Assembly: GCA_947577185.1 (NCBI GenBank) | Contig: CANPUE010000002.1 | Location: forward strand, 165,704 to 229,703 | Direction of reading: 5' to 3' | DNA from: an uncultured Lachnospiraceae bacterium | GTDB lineage: Bacteria > Bacillota > Clostridia > Lachnospirales > Lachnospiraceae | DNA: 64,000 nucleotides | Shown here: piece by piece, positions 48,311-56,554 of the stretch | Position numbering within the stretch: position 1 is the first letter of the stretch | Layout of the letters: the number at the start of each line of letters is the position of its first letter | Notes under the pieces: generated by a model | The model's database searches: none | What the model was told of the DNA's origin: nothing | What the model saw: the letters and a program-made list of their open reading frames with translations, nothing else | Made by a program: the position numbers and the translations under genes

Positions 48311-49726
48311 TCACCTGATCTTCGCCAATGCCTCTTTTGAAAGCATTTTCCTGACATTACACAGGAAAAGCACAGTCGCCGTCGTCGCAGAAATGATATC
48401 CGAAACCGGCTCGGAATAGTACACACCCATGACCCCGAAAAAGCGGGGCAGAATGATCGCCAGCGGTATCAACAGGATAATCTTACGAAATACCGCTATA
48501 AACAGTGAGATCTTTGCCTGTCCCATCGCCAGGAACGTTGGCTGTATCCCGTTTTGCAATCCAAAAATCAGCATTCCGAACATAAAGACCGGCATGGTCT
48601 TTCCAACCAGTGAGATCAGTTCCGGGTCCTCTGTGAAAAAGGCCGCGTACCACTCCGGAAACACGATCGTGGTCGCCGTCGCCAACAGCATAAACACAAA
48701 GCACAGGCCGATCATCCAGCGGTAGACTTCTTTCACCCTGTTAAAATTGCCCGCACCGTAATTATAGCTGATAACAGGTGATATCCCCTGAGTAAAACCG
48801 CCGATCGGAGCGGAAAAGATCTGCATCACACTCTGCATGATCGTCATGGACCCTACATACAGATCTCCTCCATATACCTGCAGTCCATGGTTCAGGACGA
48901 TGCTGATAAAGCTCTCTGTCGCCCGCATGATAAACGGTGATATTCCAAGAGAAAAGATACTGAACAGGATCCCTTTTTCCAGTTTCATACAATCCAGCCT
49001 GATCTTTAAGGTCGTCTTTTTCCCCGTCAAAAAGGCGAGCACCCAGAAAGCGCTGAGCGCCTGTGAAATAACAGTTGCTATGGCTGCACCTTTTACCCCC
49101 AGTCCCAGGACAAAAATGAAAACAGGATCCAGAATGATATTAGCCACTGCACCGATCAATACAGAAAACATTGCGGTCCTGGACTGGCTCTGACAGATGA
49201 TGAAGGCATTCAGTCCAAGCGCGATCTCCACGAAAATGGTTCCGATCAGATAGATGGAAATATACGAGACCGCGTATTCAATCGTAGCGTCACTTGCACC
49301 GAACAGATACAGCAGCGGCCTTTGAAACGCATAAAAGAACGCCATCAGGACCACTGTACAGATGATCAGAAACGTAACGCTGTTGCCCAGAATCTTCTCC
49401 GCATGTTCCCTGTCCTTTTTGCCAAGCCAGATTGCCGCAAGCGGCGCTGCCCCATTGCTGATAAATGCCGAAAATGCGGAGATAAACACCGTAATACAGA
49501 AGGTCACGCCCACGCCTGTCAGTGCGGCAGCCCCCACGCCCTTCATATGTCCGATGTAAATGCGGTCTATGATGCTGTATAAAATGTTAATCAGCTGTGC
49601 TAAAATGGCCGGAAACGCCATGCTGACGATCAGGCTCCCAATGGATGCCGATGCCATCCGCTCTTCTCTGGAAAATGCCGCCTGCTCTCCCTGTACCTGC
49701 AAATTTTTTTCATCCTGATTTTTCAT
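48311..49726 (-). CDS. MATE family efflux transporter
   Basis: 471 residues, twelve predicted helices in two bundles, with MATE features such as IDRIYIGHMKGVGAAALTGVG near 52 and FTQGISPVISYNYGAGN near 295. It should export cationic compounds by Na+ or H+ antiport; the substrate is unknown. AAAGGACG precedes the ATG and a promoter lies at 49764-49792. Divergent from the gene at 49903. Confidence 0.93.
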   Translation of the reverse strand: MKNQDEKNLQVQGEQAAFSREERMASASIGSLIVSMAFPAILAQLINILYSIIDRIYIGHMKGVGAAALTGVGVTFCITVFISAFSAFISNGAAPLAAIWLGKKDREHAEKILGNSVTFLIICTVVLMAFFYAFQRPLLYLFGASDATIEYAVSYISIYLIGTIFVEIALGLNAFIICQSQSRTAMFSVLIGAVANIILDPVFIFVLGLGVKGAAIATVISQALSAFWVLAFLTGKKTTLKIRLDCMKLEKGILFSIFSLGISPFIMRATESFISIVLNHGLQVYGGDLYVGSMTIMQSVMQIFSAPIGGFTQGISPVISYNYGAGNFNRVKEVYRWMIGLCFVFMLLATATTIVFPEWYAAFFTEDPELISLVGKTMPVFMFGMLIFGLQNGIQPTFLAMGQAKISLFIAVFRKIILLIPLAIILPRFFGVMGVYYSEPVSDIISATTATVLFLCNVRKMLSKEALAKIR

Positions 49727-49763
49727 ATCAAACGTCCTTTTTCTCTGTAAACAATAATAAATA

Positions 49764-49792
49764 ATAATAGTCTAAAATGGGAAAAATTGCAA
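49764..49792 (-). promoter_or_regulatory. Promoter of the MATE gene
   Basis: Read leftward: TTGCAA, 17 bases, TATTAT, 38 bp before the ATG. Confidence 0.65.
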
Positions 49793-49902
49793 GTCAGTGC
49801 GTCTTTTTTATCCTGAGTTGTGCAAACCATCTTTCCAATCCCGCTCTGAAATGGTAAAATAAACATGTAGTAATTGAACCGAGTGAGAACGGAGGATTTA
49901 TT

Positions 49903-51843
49903 ATGGCAGTAAATGATTACATCACAGCATTGAAACAGGGAAGACGCAGTTACCAGTCCGCCCTCACCAAAGGTGAGTACCCCTATCTTCCGGTATTGGA
50001 CGATATTTTGTCCTACACGGAGATCGCCTCCATAGAGAATTTAGGGATCATAGATATTCCGCTTGCAAAGATTATCGGCACAAAAACTGCCGGCCGAACC
50101 AACGCATTCGCCAATAACTTCATGCCCCTTTTACCGGACGGATCGGAATTCGGCATGAAATGGTCATCCCTTTATGACCATCAGGTTCATGATGGGATCC
50201 GGGATCCGATCGTTGCTTATGAATTTATGAATCAGTTCTATGTGCAGGAAGGCAACAAGCGCGTCAGCGTGATGAAATATTTATCGACCTACAGCATACC
50301 GGGTACGGTTACCCGTCTGGTGCCCAGAAAAACAGAAGAAAAAGAAAACCGTCTGTATTATGAATTTCTGGATTTTTATGAAGTATCGCAAAGCTACGAC
50401 GTCTGGTTCTCCAAAGAAGGCAGTTATAAAAAACTGCTGAAACTGATGGGGAAAAAGGAGTCGAAGCCCTGGACGGATGACGATAAGCTCACATTTCACT
50501 CCGCCTGCTACAGCTTCGCGGAGGCATTTCGGATGGCTCACGGAGAAAAGCTGGAGCTGTCGGTTTCCGATGCCTTTCTGGTGTATTTGGAAGTCTACGG
50601 CTATGAGCAGGTCAAAAGCGAGACAGAAAATGAAATGCATCAGGCGCTCCAGAAAATGTGGACAGAGATCACTCTGGCAGATCAGGGCAGCCAGGTTGAA
50701 CTGATCCAGGATCCGGAAACGGAAAAGTCAAAGTCTTCGATCCTGAACCGCCTGATCTCTTCAGGAACGCCGACGCCGGAATCCTTAAAGATTGCTTTTA
50801 TCTACAAAAAAACGCCAGATACTTCCAGCTGGGCATATGCTCATGAATTGGGAAGACTATACATAGAACAGCTCTATGCGGGCAAGCTACAGACTATGGC
50901 GATCGGGAGCGCGGATACAGACGATGAGGTGGCATCCGCCATTGAACAGGCCATCATCGAAGGCTGTAACCTGATCTTTACGACGAGTTCACAAATGGTC
51001 AACCAGAGTGTGCGTTCCGCCGTACTGCATCCCAAGGTGAAGATCTATAACTGTTCTATCAAAATGTCCTACTCCTCCATCTGCACTTATTATGCCAGAA
51101 TGTACGAGTCAAAATTCCTGATGGGCGCGATTGCCGCCGCTTTATCACGGACAGATAAGCTCGGCTATGTAGCCGACTATCCCATTTACGGGACGATCGC
51201 CAATATCAATGCATTTGCACTCGGCGCCAAAATGATCAACCCTTATGTGGAGATCCATCTGGAATGGTCAAAGATCAGAGGGCTCAATGCCAGAAAACGT
51301 CTTGAACTTGCCGGCGTCGTTTTCGTATCCGACAGCGATATGATCACCCCGGAACATGCTTCCAGAGAGTACGGCCTCTACAGCCGGAAAGAAGACGGCA
51401 CCCTTACCAATCTGGCAACGCCGATCTGGGACTGGGGCAAATTCTATGAGCGGATCATTAAAAATATCTGCGGCGGCAATATGGAAGCCAATGCCCAGAA
51501 AGGAAAGAAAGCCGTTAATTACTGGTGGGGCATGTCCGCGGACGTCATCGACGTGATCTGCCCCAAAACAATGCCTCACGGCACACACAGACTGATAGAA
51601 TTCCTGAAAAGTTCTATCCGCGCCGGCGCCTTTCATCCGTTTGACGGCCCCATCTATTCCCAGGGCGGCGTCATGCAATGTAAAGAGGGCGCAAGCCTTA
51701 GCGCAGAAGAGATTATCACGATGGACTGGCTTGCGGAAAATGTGATCGGAAAGATTCCCGAACTGGAAGAACTAACGGAGGAAGCCCAGGCGCTCGTGCG
51801 GCTTCAGGGCATTAAAATAGATGAAAACAACACAGAAAAGTAA
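49903..51843 (+). CDS. BMP-family-like protein with ParB-like N-terminal region, cytosolic
   Basis: 646 residues, GGAGG seven bases before ATG. There is no signal peptide or lipobox. The N-terminal 270 residues include EFMNQFYVQEGNKRVSVMKYL, which resembles the ParB/Srx-type nucleotide-binding loop. The C-terminal 350 residues (from LKIAFIYKKTPDTSSWAYAHELG) match the basic membrane protein/PnrA substrate-binding fold, with TTSSQM, GYVADYPIYGTIANINAFALGAKMINP and GVVFVSDSDM. A BMP sensor without export suggests an intracellular nucleoside or nucleotide sensor; no transporter genes are adjacent. Overlaps or abuts the phosphoesterase gene. Confidence 0.8.
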   Translation: MAVNDYITALKQGRRSYQSALTKGEYPYLPVLDDILSYTEIASIENLGIIDIPLAKIIGTKTAGRTNAFANNFMPLLPDGSEFGMKWSSLYDHQVHDGIRDPIVAYEFMNQFYVQEGNKRVSVMKYLSTYSIPGTVTRLVPRKTEEKENRLYYEFLDFYEVSQSYDVWFSKEGSYKKLLKLMGKKESKPWTDDDKLTFHSACYSFAEAFRMAHGEKLELSVSDAFLVYLEVYGYEQVKSETENEMHQALQKMWTEITLADQGSQVELIQDPETEKSKSSILNRLISSGTPTPESLKIAFIYKKTPDTSSWAYAHELGRLYIEQLYAGKLQTMAIGSADTDDEVASAIEQAIIEGCNLIFTTSSQMVNQSVRSAVLHPKVKIYNCSIKMSYSSICTYYARMYESKFLMGAIAAALSRTDKLGYVADYPIYGTIANINAFALGAKMINPYVEIHLEWSKIRGLNARKRLELAGVVFVSDSDMITPEHASREYGLYSRKEDGTLTNLATPIWDWGKFYERIIKNICGGNMEANAQKGKKAVNYWWGMSADVIDVICPKTMPHGTHRLIEFLKSSIRAGAFHPFDGPIYSQGGVMQCKEGASLSAEEIITMDWLAENVIGKIPELEELTEEAQALVRLQGIKIDENNTEK

Positions 51844-51847
51844 TGTA

Positions 51848-52465
51848 ATGAAGATCCTGGTCCTGGCTGATCATAAATCAAAATTTTTATATGATTTCTA
51901 TGAGCCGGAGCGTGTCAAAGATATCGATCTGATCATTTCCTGCGGTGACCTGCCGGCGGAATATCTGTCCTTTTTTGTCACGCTGTGCAATGTTCCCCTG
52001 CTCTATGTCAGGGGAAACCATGACAACCGCTATGAGACAAAGCCGCCTGAAGGCTGCACCTGCATCGAAGATGATATCTATGTCCATAACGGCGTCCGCA
52101 TTCTGGGACTTGGCGGCTCCATGGAATACATCCCGGGAACGCCCAACCAGTATACGGAACGGAAAATGGTAAAACGCGTGCGCAGGCTCTGGATGAAACT
52201 GCGAAAACACAAAGGCTTTGATATTCTTGTAGGCCACGCGCCCGCTTACCGGATCAACGATTTGGAAGACCTGCCGCACCGGGGCTTTGAGGTCTTCCGG
52301 ACCCTGATGGAAAAATACGAACCGAAATTCTTTTTCCACGGCCATGTACACGCCAACTACAGCCGGAGTTTCAAAAGAACAGACACCTACTGCAAAACTA
52401 CGATTGTAAACGGCTACGATTTCTATGTTGTAGAATACCCGCTGGAAGAAGCGGCTGATAAATAG
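51848..52465 (+). CDS. Metallophosphoesterase, calcineurin-like
   Basis: 205 residues from ATG 51848 (MKILVLAD); an in-frame ATG at 51821 would overlap the upstream gene. The metal-binding motifs of the family are present in altered form: ADHK instead of the usual DxH, then SCGD, RGNHDNR, VGHAP and FHGHVH. It should hydrolyse a phosphomonoester or phosphodiester. Placed four bases after the BMP-like gene, so the two probably work together, for example on a nucleotide. A strong terminator follows. Confidence 0.88.
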   Translation: MKILVLADHKSKFLYDFYEPERVKDIDLIISCGDLPAEYLSFFVTLCNVPLLYVRGNHDNRYETKPPEGCTCIEDDIYVHNGVRILGLGGSMEYIPGTPNQYTERKMVKRVRRLWMKLRKHKGFDILVGHAPAYRINDLEDLPHRGFEVFRTLMEKYEPKFFFHGHVHANYSRSFKRTDTYCKTTIVNGYDFYVVEYPLEEAADK

Positions 52466-52477
52466 CGCATTTTACAA

Positions 52478-52510
52478 ACGCATCCTGTCGTCCTCAGGAT
52501 GCGTTTTTTT
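52478..52510 (+). terminator. Terminator after the phosphoesterase gene
   Basis: Perfect 10-bp stem ACGCATCCTG / CAGGATGCGT, 7-nt loop, then seven T. Confidence 0.92.
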
Positions 52511-52518
52511 GAAATTTG

Positions 52519-52547
52519 TTGACAAAATTTATATTTTGTTATATGAT
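52519..52547 (+). promoter_or_regulatory. Strong sigma-A promoter
   Basis: TTGACA, 17 bases, TATGAT, 79 bp before the small membrane protein gene at 52626. Confidence 0.78.
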
Positions 52548-52625
52548 CTATTTAGCAATACAAAGCATTGTGTGAACTATTTTCTGTGAAATCAGAAACC
52601 ATTACGAATAAGGGGGACTTCTATT

Positions 52626-52949
52626 ATGACTGCTTTTCTTTTATGGTTGCTTTTCGGCATCGCATTTATCATCCTTGGAATCTGCAATATCCGGTCAAAA
52701 AAAGCATCTGCCTTTGGGTTCTGGGCAAATGCTGATGTCTTTCCTGTCAAAGATGTGAAAGCGTACAATAAGGCGCTCGGTAAATTATGGATCGTGTTCG
52801 GGACTGTTTTTATCCTGCTCGGCACGCCGCTTCTGTTTGTGGAAAACAGTGCGCTTTCTATCATCCTTCCTGTTCTTGGCTCGATGGCGGAAGCCATTGC
52901 CGCTATGACAGTTTATACTACAGTGATCGAAAAAAAGTACCGGGCCTAG
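52626..52949 (+). CDS. Small membrane protein, DUF3784-like
   Basis: 107 residues with three predicted helices (about 2-20, 52-72, 78-98) and a polar stretch between the first two (KSKKASAFGFWANADVFPVKDVKAYNKALGKLW), the general pattern of DUF3784 proteins. GGGGG precedes the ATG. Function unknown. Its TAG stop overlaps the stop of the convergent GNAT gene in one CTAG. Confidence 0.82.
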   Translation: MTAFLLWLLFGIAFIILGICNIRSKKASAFGFWANADVFPVKDVKAYNKALGKLWIVFGTVFILLGTPLLFVENSALSIILPVLGSMAEAIAAMTVYTTVIEKKYRA

Positions 52950-53494
52950 AAATACTTAACCATCAAATGCGCGTCCGCATACCGTCCGTCACGGTACTTC
53001 ATGTCATGGCGTCTTGTCCCGTACAGCTCAAAACCGAGCTTTTCATACAGCGCCATGGCATTTTTATTATCCGCGTTCACTTCCAGTTCGACCTGTTCAT
53101 AACCGCACCCTGCCGCCGCATCCAGTACGGCCTGCATCATCTGGCGTCCCAGGCCGAGCCCCCAATATTCCCGGTACAATGCGACCGCAATTCCGCATCT
53201 GTGAGAATACCTCTGAAATATCCCTGCCTGAGAAATTGAACAGTTACCCACATGTTTCCCGTCTATCAACGCGACCAACAGCAATTCCCGTTCGCTCTCT
53301 ATCATCCGTTTAAGAAATTCCTCTTCCTGTGCAGTCGAAAGCGTGACTTCCTCCGGTTCCCGTATGAGGTAAGGCGTTTGTGCCGTAACCGTTTTGAGGA
53401 AATGGATCAGTTCATCCGCATCTTCCAACGCAGCATTCCGTATGAGCGCACTGCGGCCGTCTTTTGTCAGGATCTTTTTTTCCGGATACAACAT
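52946..53494 (-). CDS. GNAT family N-acetyltransferase
   Basis: 182 residues. The acetyl-CoA-binding motif is RGIAVALYREYWGLGLGRQMM-like near 98-118 (here H-R-C-G-I-A-V then G-L-G-L-G-R-Q), with the second motif VELEVNADNKNAMALYEKLGF. RimJ/RimL-like subgroup by general pattern; substrate unknown. AAAGGAGAT before the ATG and its own promoter. Confidence 0.9.
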   Translation of the reverse strand: MLYPEKKILTKDGRSALIRNAALEDADELIHFLKTVTAQTPYLIREPEEVTLSTAQEEEFLKRMIESERELLLVALIDGKHVGNCSISQAGIFQRYSHRCGIAVALYREYWGLGLGRQMMQAVLDAAAGCGYEQVELEVNADNKNAMALYEKLGFELYGTRRHDMKYRDGRYADAHLMVKYF

Positions 53495-53542
53495 GAGGTG
53501 ATCTCCTTTCTGGATGCTTCATTTCGTAATTTGATTCTATTT

Positions 53543-53571
53543 ATTATAAGTTAAAAGTTTCATGAAATCAA
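53543..53571 (-). promoter_or_regulatory. Promoter of the GNAT gene
   Basis: Read leftward: TTGATT, 17 bases, TATAAT, 49 bp before the ATG. Confidence 0.72.
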
Positions 53572-53591
53572 GCATAAGATTCCCCTGCAGC

Positions 53592-54404
53592 TTAAAAATC
53601 CTTTCTTTCATAAATGCCCCAGGCCGCGAGGACACTGACGAGGGTAAGCGCGGCTCCGGTAAATGCCATGACGGCATCTATTGTTCCATTTGAAAAGATA
53701 TCCGCCGCGTTGGCATAATAAAAGGGGGTAATATATTTGAGATTTTCGATCGCAGGCACAATACGGCACATCATATCCATTCCAAATAACAGAATCGCGA
53801 TTCCAATCCCCGCACCGATCAGATTCTTTTTCACACAGGCGGACAAAAGGAAACATACGCTTCCGATCTCAATCTGCATGAGCATCGAAGCAAAGTGAAA
53901 AAGCAGCATCTCTGTTCCGCTGATCCCCTCTCCCATCACCGCAAATCCAAACAGATAAAACCCGGTGCAGACCAGATTGAAAATCACGATATGGCTCACG
54001 AGCGCCAGATATTTCGACCAGACAATATATCTCCTGCCCACAGGCATTACGTACAAAAAATCGGTCGTATGTCCACTCTCTTCCTTTGATAAAAGGCCGC
54101 TTCCCAGGATCGCCGCAAACATTGCCCCGCCAAGTCCATGCATCATGGCGATCTCTGTCGCATAATATCCTGACAGTGTCGTAAGGCTCATCTTATCCAT
54201 GCCCAGTGCCGCCGACACAGCGCCCAGATCGGAGAAAGACGCCGCCATTTCCTGAATCGAATCTTCCAGGCTCGTATAGAGCAAAATACATCCCAGGCAG
54301 AGCAGGCCCACAGACAGTGTCCAGACTGAGATCGTTTTTATGTTTCTTTTCATCTCGTGCCGATATAACGTTATGTGCTTTTTTATTTGCTTCCTATTTG
54401 TCAT
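53592..54404 (-). CDS. ABC-2 transporter permease
   Basis: 270 residues from ATG 54404 (MTNRKQIKKH) behind AAAGGA. Six predicted helices, with the first near 28-48 and a loop of about 50 residues next (KMSLTTLSGYYATEIAMMHG), the ABC-2/NatB-like plan; SKEESGHTTDFLYVMPVGR near 120 is the typical coupling region. Partner of the ATPase at 54430, last gene of the LytTR operon. Substrate unknown; such systems often serve antimicrobial-peptide resistance or envelope maintenance. Confidence 0.88.
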   Translation of the reverse strand: MTNRKQIKKHITLYRHEMKRNIKTISVWTLSVGLLCLGCILLYTSLEDSIQEMAASFSDLGAVSAALGMDKMSLTTLSGYYATEIAMMHGLGGAMFAAILGSGLLSKEESGHTTDFLYVMPVGRRYIVWSKYLALVSHIVIFNLVCTGFYLFGFAVMGEGISGTEMLLFHFASMLMQIEIGSVCFLLSACVKKNLIGAGIGIAILLFGMDMMCRIVPAIENLKYITPFYYANAADIFSNGTIDAVMAFTGAALTLVSVLAAWGIYERKDF

Positions 54405-54429
54405 TATATTAATTTCCTTTCGCTTCATC

Positions 54430-55299
54430 TTACTGCATGTCAGCCGATTCCTCTGACTGCCTGTCCTCCTCATCATAATAATGCATAAAGATCTCATCCA
54501 GGGCAGGTTCTTCTATTGTGATATCAGCAATATCATGTCCTGCGAAACCGGCGAATAATTCATTCAGACTGCCCTGATACAGAAAGCTTTCTTCCCTCCC
54601 GTCGCGGATCATATGAATCCGCCTGGAGTTTGTCCTGGTCAGGTTTTCAACTGTGTCAGTACGGATTACCTCTCCCTCTTTGATAATCGCGGCATGCCGG
54701 CAGTACCTTTTGATCTCCGTCAGAACATGGGATGAGAGGAAGCATGTCGTTCCCTGTCTGTTATATTCCAGAACCAGTTTAAAAAACTCCGCCTGCATCA
54801 GCGGGTCCAGACCGCTTGTCGGCTCATCAAAGATAAAAAGCTGCGGCTTATGCTGCATCGCACAGACGATACTTACCTTTTTACGGTTTCCAAGAGAGAG
54901 TTCCTCAATCTTTTTATCCGTGTCCACCGCAAGACGTTCGCACAGCCGATCCGCCTCCCGGCGGCAGTCCTGTCCCCGCAGATCCGCCGCAAGGCGGATC
55001 ACCTCTTTCACCCGCATTGAGGGATAGAACATCGCTTCCGACGGCATGTAACCGATCTCTTTCAGGATCTCTTTCTGCCGGCAGCGCACATCCATGCCGA
55101 AGATGCTGGCGCTCCCCTTCTGAAAGCGCAGCAAACCGAGCAGACTGCGGATCGTCGTGGACTTTCCCGCACCGTTTGGTCCGAGAAATCCGTAGATATC
55201 GCCTCTTTCCACATGCAGGTTCAGGTCCTTGACCCCTCTGTGCTTTCCGTAATTTTTCGTCATGTTATTAATTTCTATCGCCATCTTTTCTGTTTTCAT
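54430..55299 (-). CDS. ABC transporter ATPase
   Basis: 289 residues: Walker [10 protein letters not shown] near 40, signature LSLGNRKKV near 138 (a variant in which the usual SGG is SLG), Walker B LFIFDEPTSGLDP near 160, and a C-terminal domain ending EEPALDEIFMHYY typical of bacitracin/lantibiotic-type exporters. Cotranscribed with the permease (25 bp gap). Confidence 0.92.
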   Translation of the reverse strand: MKTEKMAIEINNMTKNYGKHRGVKDLNLHVERGDIYGFLGPNGAGKSTTIRSLLGLLRFQKGSASIFGMDVRCRQKEILKEIGYMPSEAMFYPSMRVKEVIRLAADLRGQDCRREADRLCERLAVDTDKKIEELSLGNRKKVSIVCAMQHKPQLFIFDEPTSGLDPLMQAEFFKLVLEYNRQGTTCFLSSHVLTEIKRYCRHAAIIKEGEVIRTDTVENLTRTNSRRIHMIRDGREESFLYQGSLNELFAGFAGHDIADITIEEPALDEIFMHYYDEEDRQSEESADMQ

Positions 55300-55374
55300 A
55301 TCCCTGCCTCATTCTTTTATCAATCTGTTTTGACTGCTCCTGTCTTACTATATTTCCCGACACTTCCATACATT

Positions 55375-55827
55375 TTACAGTTCCCTGTTTTTCTGTTTTT
55401 TGAAGTCCTCCAGTTCCCTGTTCATCTGCGCCGTATCCATATCTCTTTTGATTTTAAAAATCAGAAAAATGCACACATAGCAAAGCAGCATGTAACAGAA
55501 AAAGCCGACTGAGGCCCTTGTGCTTTTGTCATACCAGCCAAAAAACCAGCTCAGAGCCGTATAAAGCGCCGCACAGGCAACCGATAAAAGAGTCTCTTTT
55601 TTTCCAAGATGGTCTCCTTCATCAAAATTGTGAAGCAGATACACCTGAATATAGTTCATCGCATAAGCCGTCAGCACAATCTCTATAATCGACACAATAC
55701 TCACATACAGGCTCCCCTGCAGGAAGCAGTAGAGCATATAATAAAATAAAATCACTGCAAAATATAAGCAGGCTTTTATCTCGATGCCGATCTCCAAAGC
55801 CAAAAACCGTCTCCACTTCTCCATCAC
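55375..55827 (-). CDS. DUF3021 membrane protein
   Basis: 150 residues, four predicted helices (about 13-33, 41-62, 80-98, 107-127) and a charged C-terminal tail. This is the DUF3021 family that accompanies LytTR regulators and is thought to modulate them. The start overlaps the LytTR stop (ATGATG), so the genes are co-translated. Confidence 0.88.
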   Translation of the reverse strand: MMEKWRRFLALEIGIEIKACLYFAVILFYYMLYCFLQGSLYVSIVSIIEIVLTAYAMNYIQVYLLHNFDEGDHLGKKETLLSVACAALYTALSWFFGWYDKSTRASVGFFCYMLLCYVCIFLIFKIKRDMDTAQMNRELEDFKKQKNREL

Positions 55828-56264
55828 TCTTCCCCCTTTAAAATGCTCCGCAGCTGTTTGGCATAGCGCCTGGAAATAATGATATGTTCGTCATTGTCCA
55901 TCGTCGCGTCGATCCGGTTTCCAGACATGCCTGTCAGCCGTTTGATCCGATAGATGTTGAGCACTGTGGATTTGCCGCAGCGAAAAAACCCTTCCTGCGC
56001 ATAGAGAGATTCAAACATGGTCAGCGTCAGCGCCAGCCGGCATATTTCTTTCTCCGTATATAAATAAACTGCTCCATCCACACTTTCCAGATAGAGGATA
56101 TCCGAGACGCCTATGACGGCCTGTTGTCCATCCTTCTGCGCCAGCACTTTTTCTCCCTGTCCTTCAAGATATCTGACAATGCTGATCATGCGCTGCGTCA
56201 TCTGTCTGTATTTGATAACAGCTTCCTCACTGCCTTCGCTTATTTGCTGTAACGTGACTTTCAT
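55824..56264 (-). CDS. LytTR DNA-binding regulator
   Basis: 146 residues without a receiver domain. The LytTR domain spans about 45-146, with ILYLESVDGAVYLYTEKE, GFFRCGKSTVLNIYRIKRL and the C-terminal HIIISRRYAKQLRSIL. It should bind direct repeats in its promoter and drive the DUF3021-ABC operon. Ribosome site TAACAAGCGAAGG is loose. A plausible promoter lies at 56374-56402. Confidence 0.92.
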   Translation of the reverse strand: MKVTLQQISEGSEEAVIKYRQMTQRMISIVRYLEGQGEKVLAQKDGQQAVIGVSDILYLESVDGAVYLYTEKEICRLALTLTMFESLYAQEGFFRCGKSTVLNIYRIKRLTGMSGNRIDATMDNDEHIIISRRYAKQLRSILKGEE

Positions 56265-56373
56265 ACAACTCCTCCATGTCAGAGCAGTTTACTGCAATGA
56301 CAATGCAATCACAGCGTATCCCCGCCTCTGACTCAAATTGCCGGCGTACCCGGTTCTGTACATTTCTCATCTC

Positions 56374-56402
56374 TTTATATCCTTTTTCCACTTTAAAAAC
56401 AA
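56374..56402 (-). promoter_or_regulatory. Candidate promoter of the LytTR operon
   Basis: Read leftward: TTGTTT, 17 bases, TATAAA, about 110 bp before the LytTR start. The rest of this gap shows only the terminator at 56468-56498. Confidence 0.42.
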
Positions 56403-56467
56403 GTGTTTTTCTACAGCCTGCACTTTTTTCCCTGCAAAATGCACTGTCAATATCGTCCCGCCGTATC

Positions 56468-56498
56468 AAAAAGGGCCAGACTCCGTAAGTCTGACCCT
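56468..56498 (-). terminator. Terminator after the solute-binding lipoprotein gene
   Basis: 11-bp stem AGGGTCAGACT / AGTCTGGCCCT (one G-T pair), 5-nt loop, then TTTTT on the minus strand. Confidence 0.85.
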
Positions 56499-56554
56499 GA
56501 TTGCCGGCAGGCGCCTGTATTTTTTTGTATATCCTGTTCTGGTATCGTCACGCG

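Noticed and set aside
53592..56264. LytTR-DUF3021-ABC operon as a novel system
   Set aside because: This gene order is widespread in Firmicutes; only the SLG variant of the ATPase signature is slightly unusual.
56227..56469. Minus-strand frame of 80 codons upstream of the LytTR gene
   Set aside because: It overlaps the LytTR start in another frame, has no ribosome site and no family pattern. It could be a leader peptide but nothing supports it.
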